Positions 16,975-25,859 of a stretch of DNA of 34,858 nt are shown here, one piece after another (position 1 is the first letter of the stretch; every line of letters begins with the position of its first letter). Both the position numbers and the translations under genes were made by a program. This DNA comes from Novosphingobium lindaniclasticum LE124 (GTDB lineage Bacteria > Pseudomonadota > Alphaproteobacteria > Sphingomonadales > Sphingomonadaceae), in assembly GCF_000445125.1 (NCBI RefSeq), contig NZ_ATHL01000069.1:1-34858 (forward strand), in the 5' to 3' direction. The notes under the pieces are model-generated. The model searched no databases. It had not been told where the DNA came from and saw only the letters and a list, made by a program, of their open reading frames with translations.

Positions 16975-17391
16975 CTATCTGGCGGTCGGCAGCAGGCGGA
17001 ACAGCCCGAAGCCGATCATCATGAAGAGGACGAAGACGAGTGCCGGGCCGGGCGCGATCGCCAGCGCGGCGAGGGCCGGACCGGGGCACAGCCCTGCCAG
17101 TCCCCAACCGGTTCCGAACAGGGCCGCGCCGCTGATCAGGCGCGCGTCGATGGGACTGGTTGCGGGCAGATGGAACGCCTCGGCTACCACCGGCCGTGTG
17201 CGTCGCCGCACGATCATCCACGCGAAGCCCATCGGGAGGAGCGCGCCCCACATGACGAAGGCCAGCGTGGGGTCCCATGCGCCCGTCACGTCGAGGAACG
17301 CGCGCACCCGCACCGGATCGGTCATGCCGGACAAGGCTAGCCCCATTCCGAATAGCACACCGCTCGCGAGCGCGACTATGGCCTGCCGCAT
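16975..17391 (-). CDS. YeeE/YedE-family protein, half-size subunit (DUF6691 type)
   Basis: The 138-residue membrane protein has about four helices. It carries the conserved GMGLALSGMTDPVRVRAFLDV block at the start and GTGWGLAGLCPGPAL later, both hallmarks of YeeE/YedE sulfur transporters, which import thiosulfate or related species through conserved cysteines. The C in GLCPGPA is retained. Its ATG at 17391-17389 shares one base with the stop of the preceding gene (TGATG), so I reject the longer upstream frame. It pairs with the other half-size subunit next door, as in bigR-type operons. Confidence 0.88.
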   Translation of the reverse strand: MRQAIVALASGVLFGMGLALSGMTDPVRVRAFLDVTGAWDPTLAFVMWGALLPMGFAWMIVRRRTRPVVAEAFHLPATSPIDARLISGAALFGTGWGLAGLCPGPALAALAIAPGPALVFVLFMMIGFGLFRLLPTAR

Positions 17392-17831
17392 CATGCGTTC
17401 CATCCGATTAGACGCAGCAATGCGACTGTAGCGATGCCGGTTGCCATGAACGTCATCGTCGCCGCGATCGAGCGGGGTGACAGCCGGGCCATGCCCACCA
17501 CGCCATGCCCGCTTGTGCAACCCGATCCGAGCCGAGTCCCCAAACCGACGAGCAACCCCGCCAACGCTAGCATGCCCCACGAGGTCCGGAAGTGCGAGTT
17601 CACCCCGACCAGGGCCATCACAATCGCAGCACCGATCGGCAGGCCCACGGTAAACGCGACGGCAACGCTACCGGGCGCTCCCCCCTTCGCCAGTCCAACC
17701 GCGCGCGCAAACATGCCGCTGCACCCGGCCACCCGTCCATTGAACACTAGCATGATCGCCGCGGACAGTCCGATCAGCAGGCCGCCGATCAGTCCCTGGA
17801 CCGGCATCGCATCGGGGAAGACCGCCATCAC
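17391..17831 (-). CDS. YeeE/YedE-family protein, half-size subunit
   Basis: The 146-residue protein has about four membrane helices and the YeeE/YedE motifs GRVAGCSGMF and GLGTRLGSGCTSGHGVVG. The conserved cysteines in GCSG and GCTSGHG line the sulfur-conducting path in this family. The start ATG overlaps the stop of the MBL-fold gene by 4 bases. Together with the following subunit it probably forms one complete transporter for a reduced sulfur compound. Confidence 0.9.
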   Translation of the reverse strand: MMAVFPDAMPVQGLIGGLLIGLSAAIMLVFNGRVAGCSGMFARAVGLAKGGAPGSVAVAFTVGLPIGAAIVMALVGVNSHFRTSWGMLALAGLLVGLGTRLGSGCTSGHGVVGMARLSPRSIAATMTFMATGIATVALLRLIGWNA

Positions 17832-18682
17832 AGCGCATCCAGCGGGATGCGGAGATAGCGAATACCGTTCGCTTCGGGTGCCGGCAGCTTGCCGCCACGA
17901 ATGTTTACCTGGATCGACGGCAGGATCAGGCGCGGCACAGCCAGCGTGGCGTCCCGAGCCTGGCGCATCGCCACGAAAGCATCCTCGTCGATCCCGTCAT
18001 GCACATGAACATTGGCTTCGCGTTGAGCGATAACGGTCGTTTCCCATTCATAGTCGGCCCGTCCGGGCGCCTTGTAATCGTGGCACAAAAACAGCCGTGT
18101 TTGTGGGGGAAGACTGAGCAGACGCCGGATCGAACGAAAAAGCTGGCGCGCGTCGCCCCCTGGAAAGTCGGCCCGAGCAGTGCCGAAGTCCGGCATGAAC
18201 AGCGTGTCGCCTACGAAGGCCGAATCGCCGATGACGAAGGCCATGTCAGCCGGCGTATGACCAGGCACATGCAGGACGCTCGCCTGTAAGCCGCCGATCT
18301 CGAACTGATCGCCATCATCGAAAAGCCGATCGAATTCAGACCCATCACGGACGAACTCGGCTCCGGCGTTTAACAGCTGGCCGAACACGTCCTGGACCTG
18401 CGTGATCGCGCGGCCGATGCCGAGCTTCCCTCCCAGCTTCTGTTGCAAGTAGGGGGCGGCAGACAGGTGATCGGCATGGGCATGCGTTTCCAGCAACCAA
18501 TCGATCGTCAGGGCCTCGTCTTCGACATAGGCCATAATGGCATCGGCCGAGGTCGTCGCCGTTCGCCCCGACGCCTGGTCGAAATCGAGAACGCTGTCGA
18601 TGATTGCTGCATGCCGAGTCGCGGGATCGGACACGACATAGCTGATCGTGTTCGTCTGCTCGTCGAAGAACGCCCGCACCAT
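17828..18682 (-). CDS. MBL-fold metallo-hydrolase, persulfide dioxygenase-like
   Basis: The 284-residue protein has the metal motif THAHADHLSAA (HxHxDH) and further ligands in HVPGHTPADMAF, FVGDTLFMPD and LFLCHDYKAPG. This pattern fits the ETHE1/Blh branch, non-heme iron enzymes that oxidise glutathione persulfide to sulfite. It is the first gene of the sulfide operon. I choose the ATG at 18682 because MVRAFFDEQTNTISYVV matches the usual family N-terminus and GAAGGCAG precedes it. A GTG at 18751 with a good GAGGT site would add 23 residues, and its codon overlaps the dyad in the promoter region. Confidence 0.87.
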   Translation of the reverse strand: MVRAFFDEQTNTISYVVSDPATRHAAIIDSVLDFDQASGRTATTSADAIMAYVEDEALTIDWLLETHAHADHLSAAPYLQQKLGGKLGIGRAITQVQDVFGQLLNAGAEFVRDGSEFDRLFDDGDQFEIGGLQASVLHVPGHTPADMAFVIGDSAFVGDTLFMPDFGTARADFPGGDARQLFRSIRRLLSLPPQTRLFLCHDYKAPGRADYEWETTVIAQREANVHVHDGIDEDAFVAMRQARDATLAVPRLILPSIQVNIRGGKLPAPEANGIRYLRIPLDAL

Positions 18683-18750
18683 TGGAGTTCTGCCTTCATG
18701 GCGAGCGCCATCGATCTGGCGAGTAGCTTGCGCAAGGAAGAAATCTGACA

Positions 18751-18783
18751 CTTACACCTCGAATGTATATTCTTTAATGTAAG
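18751..18783. promoter_or_regulatory. Candidate operator between sulfide operon and peroxiredoxin-ArsR operon
   Basis: This AT-rich island sits between two divergent operons. CTTACA (18751-18756) and TGTAAG (18778-18783) form a dyad with a 21-base gap. Inside it, AATGTA occurs at 18762-18767 and again at 18776-18781, and GAAT-N4-ATTC spans 18761-18772. Such short AT-rich dyads are typical sites for BigR/SqrR-type ArsR repressors, and the ArsR gene is two genes away. No known consensus is claimed. Confidence 0.45.
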
Positions 18784-18831
18784 TCTGTAACCGCATTGCG
18801 TCAAGGCTTAGCCGCTGGCATAGAGGTCGGC

Positions 18832-19449
18832 ATGGACCTCCACATCCCACCACGCCCTCTCCGTATCGGCGATCAAGCTCCGCCCTTCAGTGCTCGCACT
18901 ACCCATGGCGACATTACCCTCGATCAGTTCCGGGGACGCTGGCTGTTGTTCTTTTCCCACCCCGCCGACTTCACGCCGGTATGCACGAGTGAGTTCATCG
19001 CGCTTGCGGAGGCGGCATCGATGTTTGAGGCGGCAAATTGTGCGCTGCTAGGCCTGTCAGTAGACAGCCTGTACTCGCATGTGGCCTGGGTCAGAGCGAT
19101 CAAGGCCCTGGCAGGGGTGGAAATTCCATTCCCCGTTGTCGAAGACCCTTCGATGGCGATCGGTCGCGCGTACGGGATGATCGATGACGAAGCGACTGAC
19201 TCCTCGGCGGTGCGTGCGACCTATGTCATTGATCCCGAAGGTATTATCCAGGCGACGAACTGGTACCCAATGCAGGTCGGCCGCTGCGTCGACGAGATGT
19301 TGCGCACCGTCCATGCACTGCAGCGGACCATGGATGGCAGCGTTCTGACGCCTGCTTGTTGGCGACCGGGCGACGATGTGCTGCTGCCGCCGTCGCTTCC
19401 CAGCGACGACAGTCCCGACTGGTTTCACCGTTTGCGGCCGGACGCATGA
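18832..19449 (+). CDS. Peroxiredoxin (AhpC/Prx6-type)
   Basis: The 205-residue protein has a thioredoxin fold with the peroxidatic motif SHPADFTPVCTSEF. Cys51 is the peroxidatic residue, with Thr48 and Pro49 in the usual TPVC motif. Other cysteines occur in AANCALL, VGRCVDE and TPACWRP, so a resolving cysteine cannot be excluded. The C-terminal extension with NWYPMQVGR resembles Prx6-type 1-Cys enzymes. The ATG at 18832 follows AGAGGTCGG; a TTG at 18796 in the same frame is rejected. Its stop overlaps the ArsR start (ATGA). The context points to detoxification of peroxide or of per/polysulfide. Confidence 0.9.
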   Translation: MDLHIPPRPLRIGDQAPPFSARTTHGDITLDQFRGRWLLFFSHPADFTPVCTSEFIALAEAASMFEAANCALLGLSVDSLYSHVAWVRAIKALAGVEIPFPVVEDPSMAIGRAYGMIDDEATDSSAVRATYVIDPEGIIQATNWYPMQVGRCVDEMLRTVHALQRTMDGSVLTPACWRPGDDVLLPPSLPSDDSPDWFHRLRPDA

Positions 19450-19823
19450 GCCTTGATCGTAGCCAAGCCGACCTGATGGTCGAGCAGCTTAAAATGCTGG
19501 CCCAGCCCCAGCGGTTGATGATCCTATCGGCATTATTGGAGGGAGAGCGCGCCGTTGGCGAGATCGAAGCGATGACCGGGATCGGTCAGCCTGCCCTCAG
19601 CCAACAACTGGCCGAACTGCGGCGGGCCAATCTCGTCACCCCGCGCCGGGAAGCCCGCCAGATCTTCTACAGCATCGCCAGCGACGCAGTGAACGATCGG
19701 ATTCGTACGCTATTCGCAGCGTTAGGTGCGCCGGTGCCTCATCGGACCGTGCGCGAAGACAAGCTTCCGACCACACATAAGCGGGCTCTTACCGGCGCCG
19801 CGGCCTTTGCACGCATAGGATGA
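19446..19823 (+). CDS. ArsR/SmtB-family regulator, BigR/SqrR-like but cysteine-less
   Basis: The 125-residue protein is a winged-helix ArsR repressor: MLAQPQRLMILSALLEGERAVGEIE, then the recognition helix GIGQPALSQQLAELRRANLV and the wing RREARQIFYSI. This is the BigR/SqrR persulfide-sensor pattern. Those sensors use two cysteines, one in helix 2 (where this protein has ILSALLEG) and one in the last helix; here no cysteine occurs anywhere. The start is the ATG overlapping the peroxiredoxin stop; a longer upstream frame is rejected. It probably binds the AT-rich dyad at 18751-18783. What it senses, if anything, is unclear. Confidence 0.9.
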   Translation: MSLDRSQADLMVEQLKMLAQPQRLMILSALLEGERAVGEIEAMTGIGQPALSQQLAELRRANLVTPRREARQIFYSIASDAVNDRIRTLFAALGAPVPHRTVREDKLPTTHKRALTGAAAFARIG

Positions 19824-20386
19824 TGAGGAACTGGCCGATGCCATACAAATTGATGCTCGTCCTCGTCGCCTCGGCGACGATAATGGTGGGGCATTCTGCC
19901 TTGGCGAATGATGCGCGGCATCCTGTCGTGCAGGATTTCGGGGCAATCGTTCCAATGCCGGATGCCAAGGAGCGCCCGGACCGCACCCTGCGCTACCGAG
20001 TATTGTTTAGCGTCACGAAGGCGCCCGCCTCACCGGATCAGGTCAATCCAACTCTCGAAAAGGTCGCGCGTTTCATAAACCTGCTGGGTGCCGATGGGGT
20101 AAGGCCTGAGCCCGGTGATGTCACCGTCGTGATCCACGGGCCTGCAACACAACTGGTGATGAGCGATGCGGCCTATGCGAATAGTACGAAGACCGGAAAG
20201 AACCCCAATCTGCCGCTGATTGCCGCGCTGCGTTTTGCCGGTGTTTCAGTGCGCGTGTGCAGTCAAGCCCTGGTTGGCAACAAGATCGATCCCGCGTCAG
20301 TTGAGAAGACAGTCGAGATAGATGTGTCCGCATTGACCACGATGGCCACTTTGCAGCTGCGAGGATGGGCTTTGATCCAAGACTAA
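19820..20386 (+). CDS. Secreted DsrE-family protein
   Basis: The 188-residue protein has a signal peptide (hydrophobic LMLVLVASATIMVGHSALA, likely cut before NDARHP) and a DsrE/DsrF-like domain with VTVVIHGPATQLVM and a single Cys in GVSVRVCSQAL, the conserved cysteine position of the DsrE fold that carries sulfur. The export signal puts it in the periplasm. The first ATG overlaps the ArsR stop. A second ATG at 19838, with AGGAA about 9 bases before it, is an equally good start and gives a cleaner signal peptide. It completes the peroxiredoxin-ArsR operon and may handle periplasmic sulfane sulfur. Confidence 0.83.
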   Translation: MMRNWPMPYKLMLVLVASATIMVGHSALANDARHPVVQDFGAIVPMPDAKERPDRTLRYRVLFSVTKAPASPDQVNPTLEKVARFINLLGADGVRPEPGDVTVVIHGPATQLVMSDAAYANSTKTGKNPNLPLIAALRFAGVSVRVCSQALVGNKIDPASVEKTVEIDVSALTTMATLQLRGWALIQD

Positions 20387-20592
20387 GCTTCTGCCCGCAT
20401 TCCTAAACATCAGCCTCGTCATGGGATCGATTGAGGTGGCTCCGCCCTTTTGGACAGTTGCGTCTGAGTTAAGCTAACCCTGGTTACCGTTCATACCGCC
20501 ATTCTGGTTATTAGATCATGGAAGGCAGGCCGTTATGGGTATTCCATAAATTGCGGCTTTCTGGGGCAGCGATTCAGGGCGCAAAATACTCA

Positions 20593-21630
20593 TCAGCCTC
20601 CGTTGGCCCGCCGCCGCGCGAGTACCGGCTGCGCTTCGCCGCGGTGACACGAGCGGTGGCCCTGCGGGCGGGGGAGGCTATTGTGGAAGGTCTGCCTGTA
20701 AGTCGATGGCGACGTTCCGAGTTGAAGAGCGAATTGCTGCCGCATCGAAAGTGGCGTGCCGAATCCGGCGGCGTATGCGACGTGCTCTACCGGCAACTGA
20801 GTCGTTTCTAGCAGTTGCTGCGCTTTGGTAAGGCGCTGTGCGTTCAGCCACTGAGTCACAGTCAATCCCGTTGCCTCGCGAAAGTGGCGGGTGAAGGAGC
20901 GGCGGCTCATACCGGCGACATCCGCCAGCATGTCTACGGTCAATGCTTCGGAGATCCGTTCCAGCGCCCATTCTAACACGCCCGGAAGCCGGTTCTGGCA
21001 TGGCAGCAGTGGCACCGGCTTTTCGATGTACTGCGCCTGCCCGCCTTGGCGATGCGGCGGCGTCACCAACATCCGCGCCATGCGATTCGCCACGTCCGCT
21101 CCATGCCGCATCCGCAGCAGATTAAGGCAGCAGTCTATTGCTGCCATCGATCCGGCCGAGGTGACGATCCCACCATCCTCGATATAGAGCACGTCAGGGC
21201 GGAAGATGACTGAAGGAAAGCGGCGGGCGAACGCCTCGCGCGCGATCCAGTGCGTGGTGGCCTCTCGCCCGTTCAACAGGCCCGCATCGCCTAGGACGAA
21301 TGCGCCCAAGCATAGGCCGACGATGATCTTTCCTTTGCCGTGGGCTGTTCGCAAGGCTTCGATAAGCACTGGCGGCGTTGCGGCTTCCGGATTGTTCCAG
21401 CCCGGGACAATCACGATCCCAGCCTCGCGCATGGCTTCCAGTCCGTCCGGCACATACACCTGAAGACCATTGTCCGCACAGATGAGCCCTGGGTCTACGG
21501 CGCAGTAACGAACTTCATACAAGGGGAAGTCGGCGGGAGCGATGCTCGCCCCGAAGACCATGCCAGGTGTGGTAAGGTGGAAAAGGCTCACACCCTCGAA
21601 AGCGAGGACGGCGACTTGCGTGCGTGACAT
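20593..21630 (-). CDS. GlxA-family AraC-type transcriptional regulator
   Basis: The 345-residue protein has a DJ-1/PfpI-like domain in about residues 5-190, with the elbow IVGLCLGAFVLGDAG. A C-terminal AraC domain has MLADVAGMSRRSFTRHFREATGL and EHVAYAAGFGTPLSMRQQFALQLG. The last 20 residues, after PSTYRQTF, are a low-complexity basic tail. It is divergent from the luciferase-like monooxygenase at 21770, which it probably regulates. It is a different gene from the GlxA regulator at 5254 and only modestly similar to it. Confidence 0.9.
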   Translation of the reverse strand: MSRTQVAVLAFEGVSLFHLTTPGMVFGASIAPADFPLYEVRYCAVDPGLICADNGLQVYVPDGLEAMREAGIVIVPGWNNPEAATPPVLIEALRTAHGKGKIIVGLCLGAFVLGDAGLLNGREATTHWIAREAFARRFPSVIFRPDVLYIEDGGIVTSAGSMAAIDCCLNLLRMRHGADVANRMARMLVTPPHRQGGQAQYIEKPVPLLPCQNRLPGVLEWALERISEALTVDMLADVAGMSRRSFTRHFREATGLTVTQWLNAQRLTKAQQLLETTQLPVEHVAYAAGFGTPLSMRQQFALQLGTSPSTYRQTFHNSLPRPQGHRSCHRGEAQPVLARRRANGG

Positions 21631-21769
21631 GCTACATGTTCCGAGGAAGTTGGCCCGATACTATCGATTGTTGTCGCACGGGTCAATTGTGGCATCCGTG
21701 GCTGACGGCCAGACCGATACCGCACTGTCCCGCAGGCCGCGGCGACGTCGTTGAGATTCGAGAACTGCA

Positions 21770-22849
21770 ATGACTACATCCTCCATTTACGGCTCGCGCC
21801 TTGGTGGCGCGCCTGTGCCTTTGTCTATCCTCGACTTTGCCATGGCCGGGCGTGGTTACACCGCGCGGGAAGCTTTAGCTGGCAGCATTGAACTGGCGCG
21901 CTTGGTCGATCGGCGCGGCTTCACGCGCTACTGGGTGGCCGAGCACCATTCCATGCCCGGAGTCACCACGTCATCGCCGCCGCTGCTGCTCGCCCGATTG
22001 ATCGGGGAGACGAGCCGGATCAGGCTCGGTGCGGGCGGCATGATGCTGCCAAACTTCCCTCCGCTGGTGGTCGCGGAACAGTTCGGTCTTCTCGCCTCTC
22101 TCGCGCCGAACCGGATAGACCTTGGTATCGGCCGCGCGCCGGGTACGGACGGAACAACGGCAGCGGCCCTGCGCCGTGGCAATATCGGAGCTGACGATTT
22201 TCCCGCCCAGCTTATGGAGCTTCTGGCGTTCATGGACGCGAAGTTCCCTGGGGGACACTCCTACGGCGAGCGCGTGAACGCAGTGCCCAGCCCGTGGCAA
22301 GACCGCGAAAATGGTGTGCCTCGATCCTTCGACCGTCCGCCCGTATGGCTGCTGGGATCGTCCACATTTTCCGCGCAGTTGGCGGGATACCTCGGCTTCC
22401 CATTTGCTTTCGCGGCCCACCTTGCCGACGAGAATCTCGAACACGCAATGGAGGTATATCGAGGTACGTTTCAGCCTTCGGCACTCTTGGACAAGCCCTA
22501 CGCTATTGTCAGTTCCGGTGTGATGGCCGCCGATGACGAGGAAGAGGCCCAGAGGCAGAGCTGGGCGTACTCCCACGCGATGATGCGCATGTCGCAAGGC
22601 AAGTCGTTCGTCGTTCCGACGCCTGATGAGGCCCAAGCTTACATCTATACCGCGGCAGAGCGCCAAATTATCGAGAGGTGGAACGCCAAGACTATGATCG
22701 GCACGGCGGAAGAGGTTGTCGCCAAGCTGAATGCTCGGCAAACGCAAACAGACGCTGACGAGATGATGGTCCTCAACTTGGGACACAGCCCGTCCGCGAT
22801 CCATCGCTCAACCGAGCTGATCGCTGACGCGTACAGAATGCCAGTCTGA
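21770..22849 (+). CDS. LLM-class flavin-dependent oxidoreductase (MsnO8-like)
   Basis: The 359-residue protein belongs to the bacterial luciferase-like monooxygenases, TIM-barrel enzymes that use FMNH2 supplied by a separate reductase. The early PLSILDFA, the YWVAEHHSMPGVTTSSP segment, RIRLGAGGMMLPN, and PNRIDLGIGRAPGTD are diagnostic. The C-terminal part covers the rest of the barrel. The natural substrate is not predictable. It is divergent from a GlxA-type regulator with 139 bases between them and ends 10 bases from the convergent cueR gene. Confidence 0.9.
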   Translation: MTTSSIYGSRLGGAPVPLSILDFAMAGRGYTAREALAGSIELARLVDRRGFTRYWVAEHHSMPGVTTSSPPLLLARLIGETSRIRLGAGGMMLPNFPPLVVAEQFGLLASLAPNRIDLGIGRAPGTDGTTAAALRRGNIGADDFPAQLMELLAFMDAKFPGGHSYGERVNAVPSPWQDRENGVPRSFDRPPVWLLGSSTFSAQLAGYLGFPFAFAAHLADENLEHAMEVYRGTFQPSALLDKPYAIVSSGVMAADDEEEAQRQSWAYSHAMMRMSQGKSFVVPTPDEAQAYIYTAAERQIIERWNAKTMIGTAEEVVAKLNARQTQTDADEMMVLNLGHSPSAIHRSTELIADAYRMPV

Positions 22850-22859
22850 AGGTTGCCGA

Positions 22860-23297
22860 TCAGATCTCGAAAGCGCGTGTGGACGGAACGGGTTTTAGCG
22901 CTGGCTCCGCCACATCGCCGAGGTCCGCCAGTATCGGGCAGTCGGGCCGATGATCCCCGGCGCAGCAATCGACCAATGTCTCCAGCGTGTTCGCCATTTG
23001 CTCGAGCCGCGCGATGCGGGCGCGCAGTGCCTCGATGTGCGTCGCTGCGATGCGCTTTACGTCGGTGCTCTGCCGCGAACGGTCCCGCCAAAGATTCAGT
23101 AGCTCGTTGATCTCCGCCACGACGAACCCTAGATCGCGCGCACGTCGGATGAAGCGCAGCATGTGCACGTCTGCGGGGGCATAATCTCGATAGCCTGAAT
23201 CCTTGCGCCCAGCTGGAGGGATGAGGCCGATGGCCTCGTAATGCCGGATCATCTTGGCCGAAACGCCCGACTGCTTCGCCGCTTCCCCGATGTTCAT
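22860..23297 (-). CDS. cueR: CueR-type Cu(I)-responsive MerR-family regulator
   Basis: The 145-residue protein has the MerR winged helix ([34 protein letters not shown]) and a dimerisation helix. The metal loop is [11 protein letters not shown]. Cys112 and Cys120 coincide in number and spacing with the Cu(I)-binding cysteines of E. coli CueR, and Ser77, typical of monovalent-metal sensors, is present. Its ATG overlaps the copA stop by 4 bases (ATGA), so it is the second gene of copA-cueR and would be induced with the ATPase. It should act at the CueR-type promoters at 25860-25890, 25951-25981 and perhaps 32481-32511. Confidence 0.92.
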   Translation of the reverse strand: MNIGEAAKQSGVSAKMIRHYEAIGLIPPAGRKDSGYRDYAPADVHMLRFIRRARDLGFVVAEINELLNLWRDRSRQSTDVKRIAATHIEALRARIARLEQMANTLETLVDCCAGDHRPDCPILADLGDVAEPALKPVPSTRAFEI

Positions 23298-25825
23298 CGC
23301 GTAGCCTCCTTTATATCTGCGGCATCGGTTATGATCCAACCATGCTCCATCGACCTGAACGCGCGCAGGCGCAAGGCATTCCCCAGAACAAAGACGCTGG
23401 ACACTGCCATGGCCCCGGCCGCGAAGATTGGGGAGAGGAGGATGCCCCATTGCGGGTAGAGCGCACCTGCCGCCACCGGGATCAGCACCACGTTGTAGGC
23501 AAAGGCCCAGAACAGGTTCTGGCGGATGTTGCCGATGGTAGCGCGCGAAAGGCCGATGGCTGTCGCAACACCCTTCAGGTCCCCGGACATCAGCACCACG
23601 TCCGCCGCGTCGATCGCGATGTCCGTACCGGTGCCGACGGCCAGTCCGACATCCGCCTCGGCCAGGGCCGGTGCGTCGTTGATGCCATCGCCGATGAACG
23701 CCAGGCGCCCATGGCTTGCGCGCAGGCGGCGCACCGCTTCCACCTTGCCTTCAGGCAGCACTTCGGAGACGACCTCGTCGATCCCGAGCCGGCGCGCGAT
23801 GGCTTCGGCCGTGCCGCGGTTGTCACCGGTGATCATCGCGACCTTCAGGCCCAGCGCGTGGAGTGCATGGATTGCAGAGGGTGTGCTCGGCTTCACAGGG
23901 TCTGCCACGGCGATGATCGCGGCCAGCCTGCCGCCGATGACTGCATAGAGCGGCGACTTGCCTTCGCTGGCAAGGCGACCGGCGGCTTGGGCGAATGCTC
24001 CGGGTTCGAGCCCCAGCTCGCCCATGTAGCGTGCCGAGCCGACCTGCACACGCTCTTCGTCCACCAGTGCTTCGACGCCGAGCCCGGTCTCGGATGCGAA
24101 GGCGGTGACGGGCGGCAGTGCCAGCCCCTTCTCCGCCGCTGCATCCACAATTGCGCGAGCGATTGGATGCTCGGATTTGTCCTCAACCGCCGCGACCAGC
24201 GCAAGTACGCGGTCTCGATCAAAACCGGGGACCACGTCCAGATCGGTGAGGGCGGGATGGCCTTCGGTCAGCGTGCCGGTCTTGTCCACGGCGACGACGG
24301 CGGTTTCCTTCAGCAGCTGCAGCGCCTCGCCCTTGCCGAACAGGATACCCAGCTCCGCGCCACGACCGGTGCCGACCATGATCGCCGTGGGCGTGGCGAG
24401 GCCCATTGCGCAGGGGCACGCGATGATGAGCACCGCCACCGCGTTCACCAACGCGAAGCTCAGGGCCGGTGAAGGTCCGAACGCGAGCCAGAGCCCAAAC
24501 GTCAGCGTCGCTACACCCATGACGGCCGGCACGAACCACATCGTCACCCGGTCCACAATAGCCTGGATCGGCATCTTCGATCCCTGCGCCTGTTCCACCA
24601 TGCGGATGATCTGCGAAAGGACCGTACCATCGCCCACGGCCATGGCGCGAAACGTCAGCGCGCCATTCTGGTTGACGGTGCCGCCGACGAGCGATGCACC
24701 CGGCTTCTTCGATACAGGAACAGGCTCGCCGGTAATCATGGACTCGTCCACGTAGCTTTCGCCTTCCACCACCTCTCCGTCCACCGGAATGCGCTCTCCG
24801 GGGCGCACTTCCACCAGATCGTCGCGCGTCACTTCCGCCACGGGAACGTCCACCAGCGCCCCTTCGCGGCGAACGCGGGCGACTTTCGGCTGCAGCCCGA
24901 CCAGTCGCCTGATCGCTTCCGAAGTCCGTCCCTTGGCGCGTGCCTCCATGTAGCGGCCTAGCAGCACCAGCGCGACGATGACGGCTGCGGCCTCGTAGTA
25001 GACATTGACCGTGCCCGCCGGCAGCATGTCCGGCGTGAAGGTCGCCACCAGCGAATAGCCGTAAGCTGCCAGCGTGCCCACTGCGACCAGCGAGTTCATG
25101 TCCGGGGCAAGCCGCAGCAGGGCCGGGATCCCCTTGGTGTAGAACCGCAGGCCGGGGATCGCGAGGACCAGCGTCGTCAAGGTGAACTGGACGTACCAGC
25201 CGGTGCGCAAGCCCATGTCTTGGGCCAGAAGATCGTGCACGCCGGGTATCAGGTGCGAACCCATCTCCATCAGAAACACAGGCAGCGCCAACACGGTGGC
25301 GATGATCAGGTCCCTTCGCACCCCGATGCGTTCCGCGTCCTTGCGGCCGGTCGTTTCATCCTGCGCTCCTTCGCCGGATCGAACGGGCGTTGCCTCGTAC
25401 CCGGCACGGGCGATGGCGGCCACAAGTTCGGGCAGGCCGGCGGTGCCGCGCACCGACGCCCTTTCGGTGGCAAGGTTGACCAAGGCTTCGCTCACGCCCG
25501 GTACTGCCTTCAGCGCACGTTCCACCCTGCCGACGCAAGACGCGCAAGTCATGCCCGCAACAGCAAGTTCCGTGGTGGCGGCAGGCACAGTGTATCCAGC
25601 GTCTTCTATAGCCTGCACAATGGCGGCATGATCTACGTAGCGATCGGACACGACATCGGCACGCTCCGTCGCAATGTTCACGCTTACGTCCTGCACACCG
25701 GAAACCTTGTGAAGCGACCGCTCCACCCGTCCCACGCAGGACGCGCAGGTCATCCCCTCGATCGGCACAGTCAGCCTGATGGCCGTTCCGGTATCTGGGC
25801 TACTTGTAGTTTCCATGTAGTTCAT
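23294..25825 (-). CDS. copA: Cu(I)-exporting P1B-type ATPase
   Basis: The 843-residue protein has two N-terminal heavy-metal domains, each with GMTCASC (Cys27/Cys30 and Cys94/Cys97), then eight membrane helices. The membrane metal site is [14 protein letters not shown] (about residue 470), the phosphorylation motif is DKTGTLTEG (about 515), and [16 protein letters not shown] lies at about 711. HP in [10 protein letters not shown] is the P1B signature. It pumps Cu(I) (and Ag(I)) out of the cytoplasm. The start is one of two nearby ATGs (25825 or 25816). A CueR-type promoter lies 35 bases upstream, and cueR follows with a 4-base overlap. Confidence 0.95.
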   Translation of the reverse strand: MNYMETTSSPDTGTAIRLTVPIEGMTCASCVGRVERSLHKVSGVQDVSVNIATERADVVSDRYVDHAAIVQAIEDAGYTVPAATTELAVAGMTCASCVGRVERALKAVPGVSEALVNLATERASVRGTAGLPELVAAIARAGYEATPVRSGEGAQDETTGRKDAERIGVRRDLIIATVLALPVFLMEMGSHLIPGVHDLLAQDMGLRTGWYVQFTLTTLVLAIPGLRFYTKGIPALLRLAPDMNSLVAVGTLAAYGYSLVATFTPDMLPAGTVNVYYEAAAVIVALVLLGRYMEARAKGRTSEAIRRLVGLQPKVARVRREGALVDVPVAEVTRDDLVEVRPGERIPVDGEVVEGESYVDESMITGEPVPVSKKPGASLVGGTVNQNGALTFRAMAVGDGTVLSQIIRMVEQAQGSKMPIQAIVDRVTMWFVPAVMGVATLTFGLWLAFGPSPALSFALVNAVAVLIIACPCAMGLATPTAIMVGTGRGAELGILFGKGEALQLLKETAVVAVDKTGTLTEGHPALTDLDVVPGFDRDRVLALVAAVEDKSEHPIARAIVDAAAEKGLALPPVTAFASETGLGVEALVDEERVQVGSARYMGELGLEPGAFAQAAGRLASEGKSPLYAVIGGRLAAIIAVADPVKPSTPSAIHALHALGLKVAMITGDNRGTAEAIARRLGIDEVVSEVLPEGKVEAVRRLRASHGRLAFIGDGINDAPALAEADVGLAVGTGTDIAIDAADVVLMSGDLKGVATAIGLSRATIGNIRQNLFWAFAYNVVLIPVAAGALYPQWGILLSPIFAAGAMAVSSVFVLGNALRLRAFRSMEHGWIITDAADIKEATR

Positions 25826-25859
25826 CGTTCGTCGCCGGTTTCCGGATCAGTTGGCTCCT

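Noticed and set aside
16955..17278. Upstream extension of the DUF442-SQR frame to 17278
   Set aside because: The extension overlaps the YedE-like gene and is low-complexity. The family N-terminus (MAFKPLDDG) and a good ribosome-binding site mark 16954 as the start.
20425..20470. Possible eroded IS end around CCGCCCTTTTGGACAG
   Set aside because: The sequence recalls IS3-type ends, but no partner end or transposase is nearby, so it cannot be supported.
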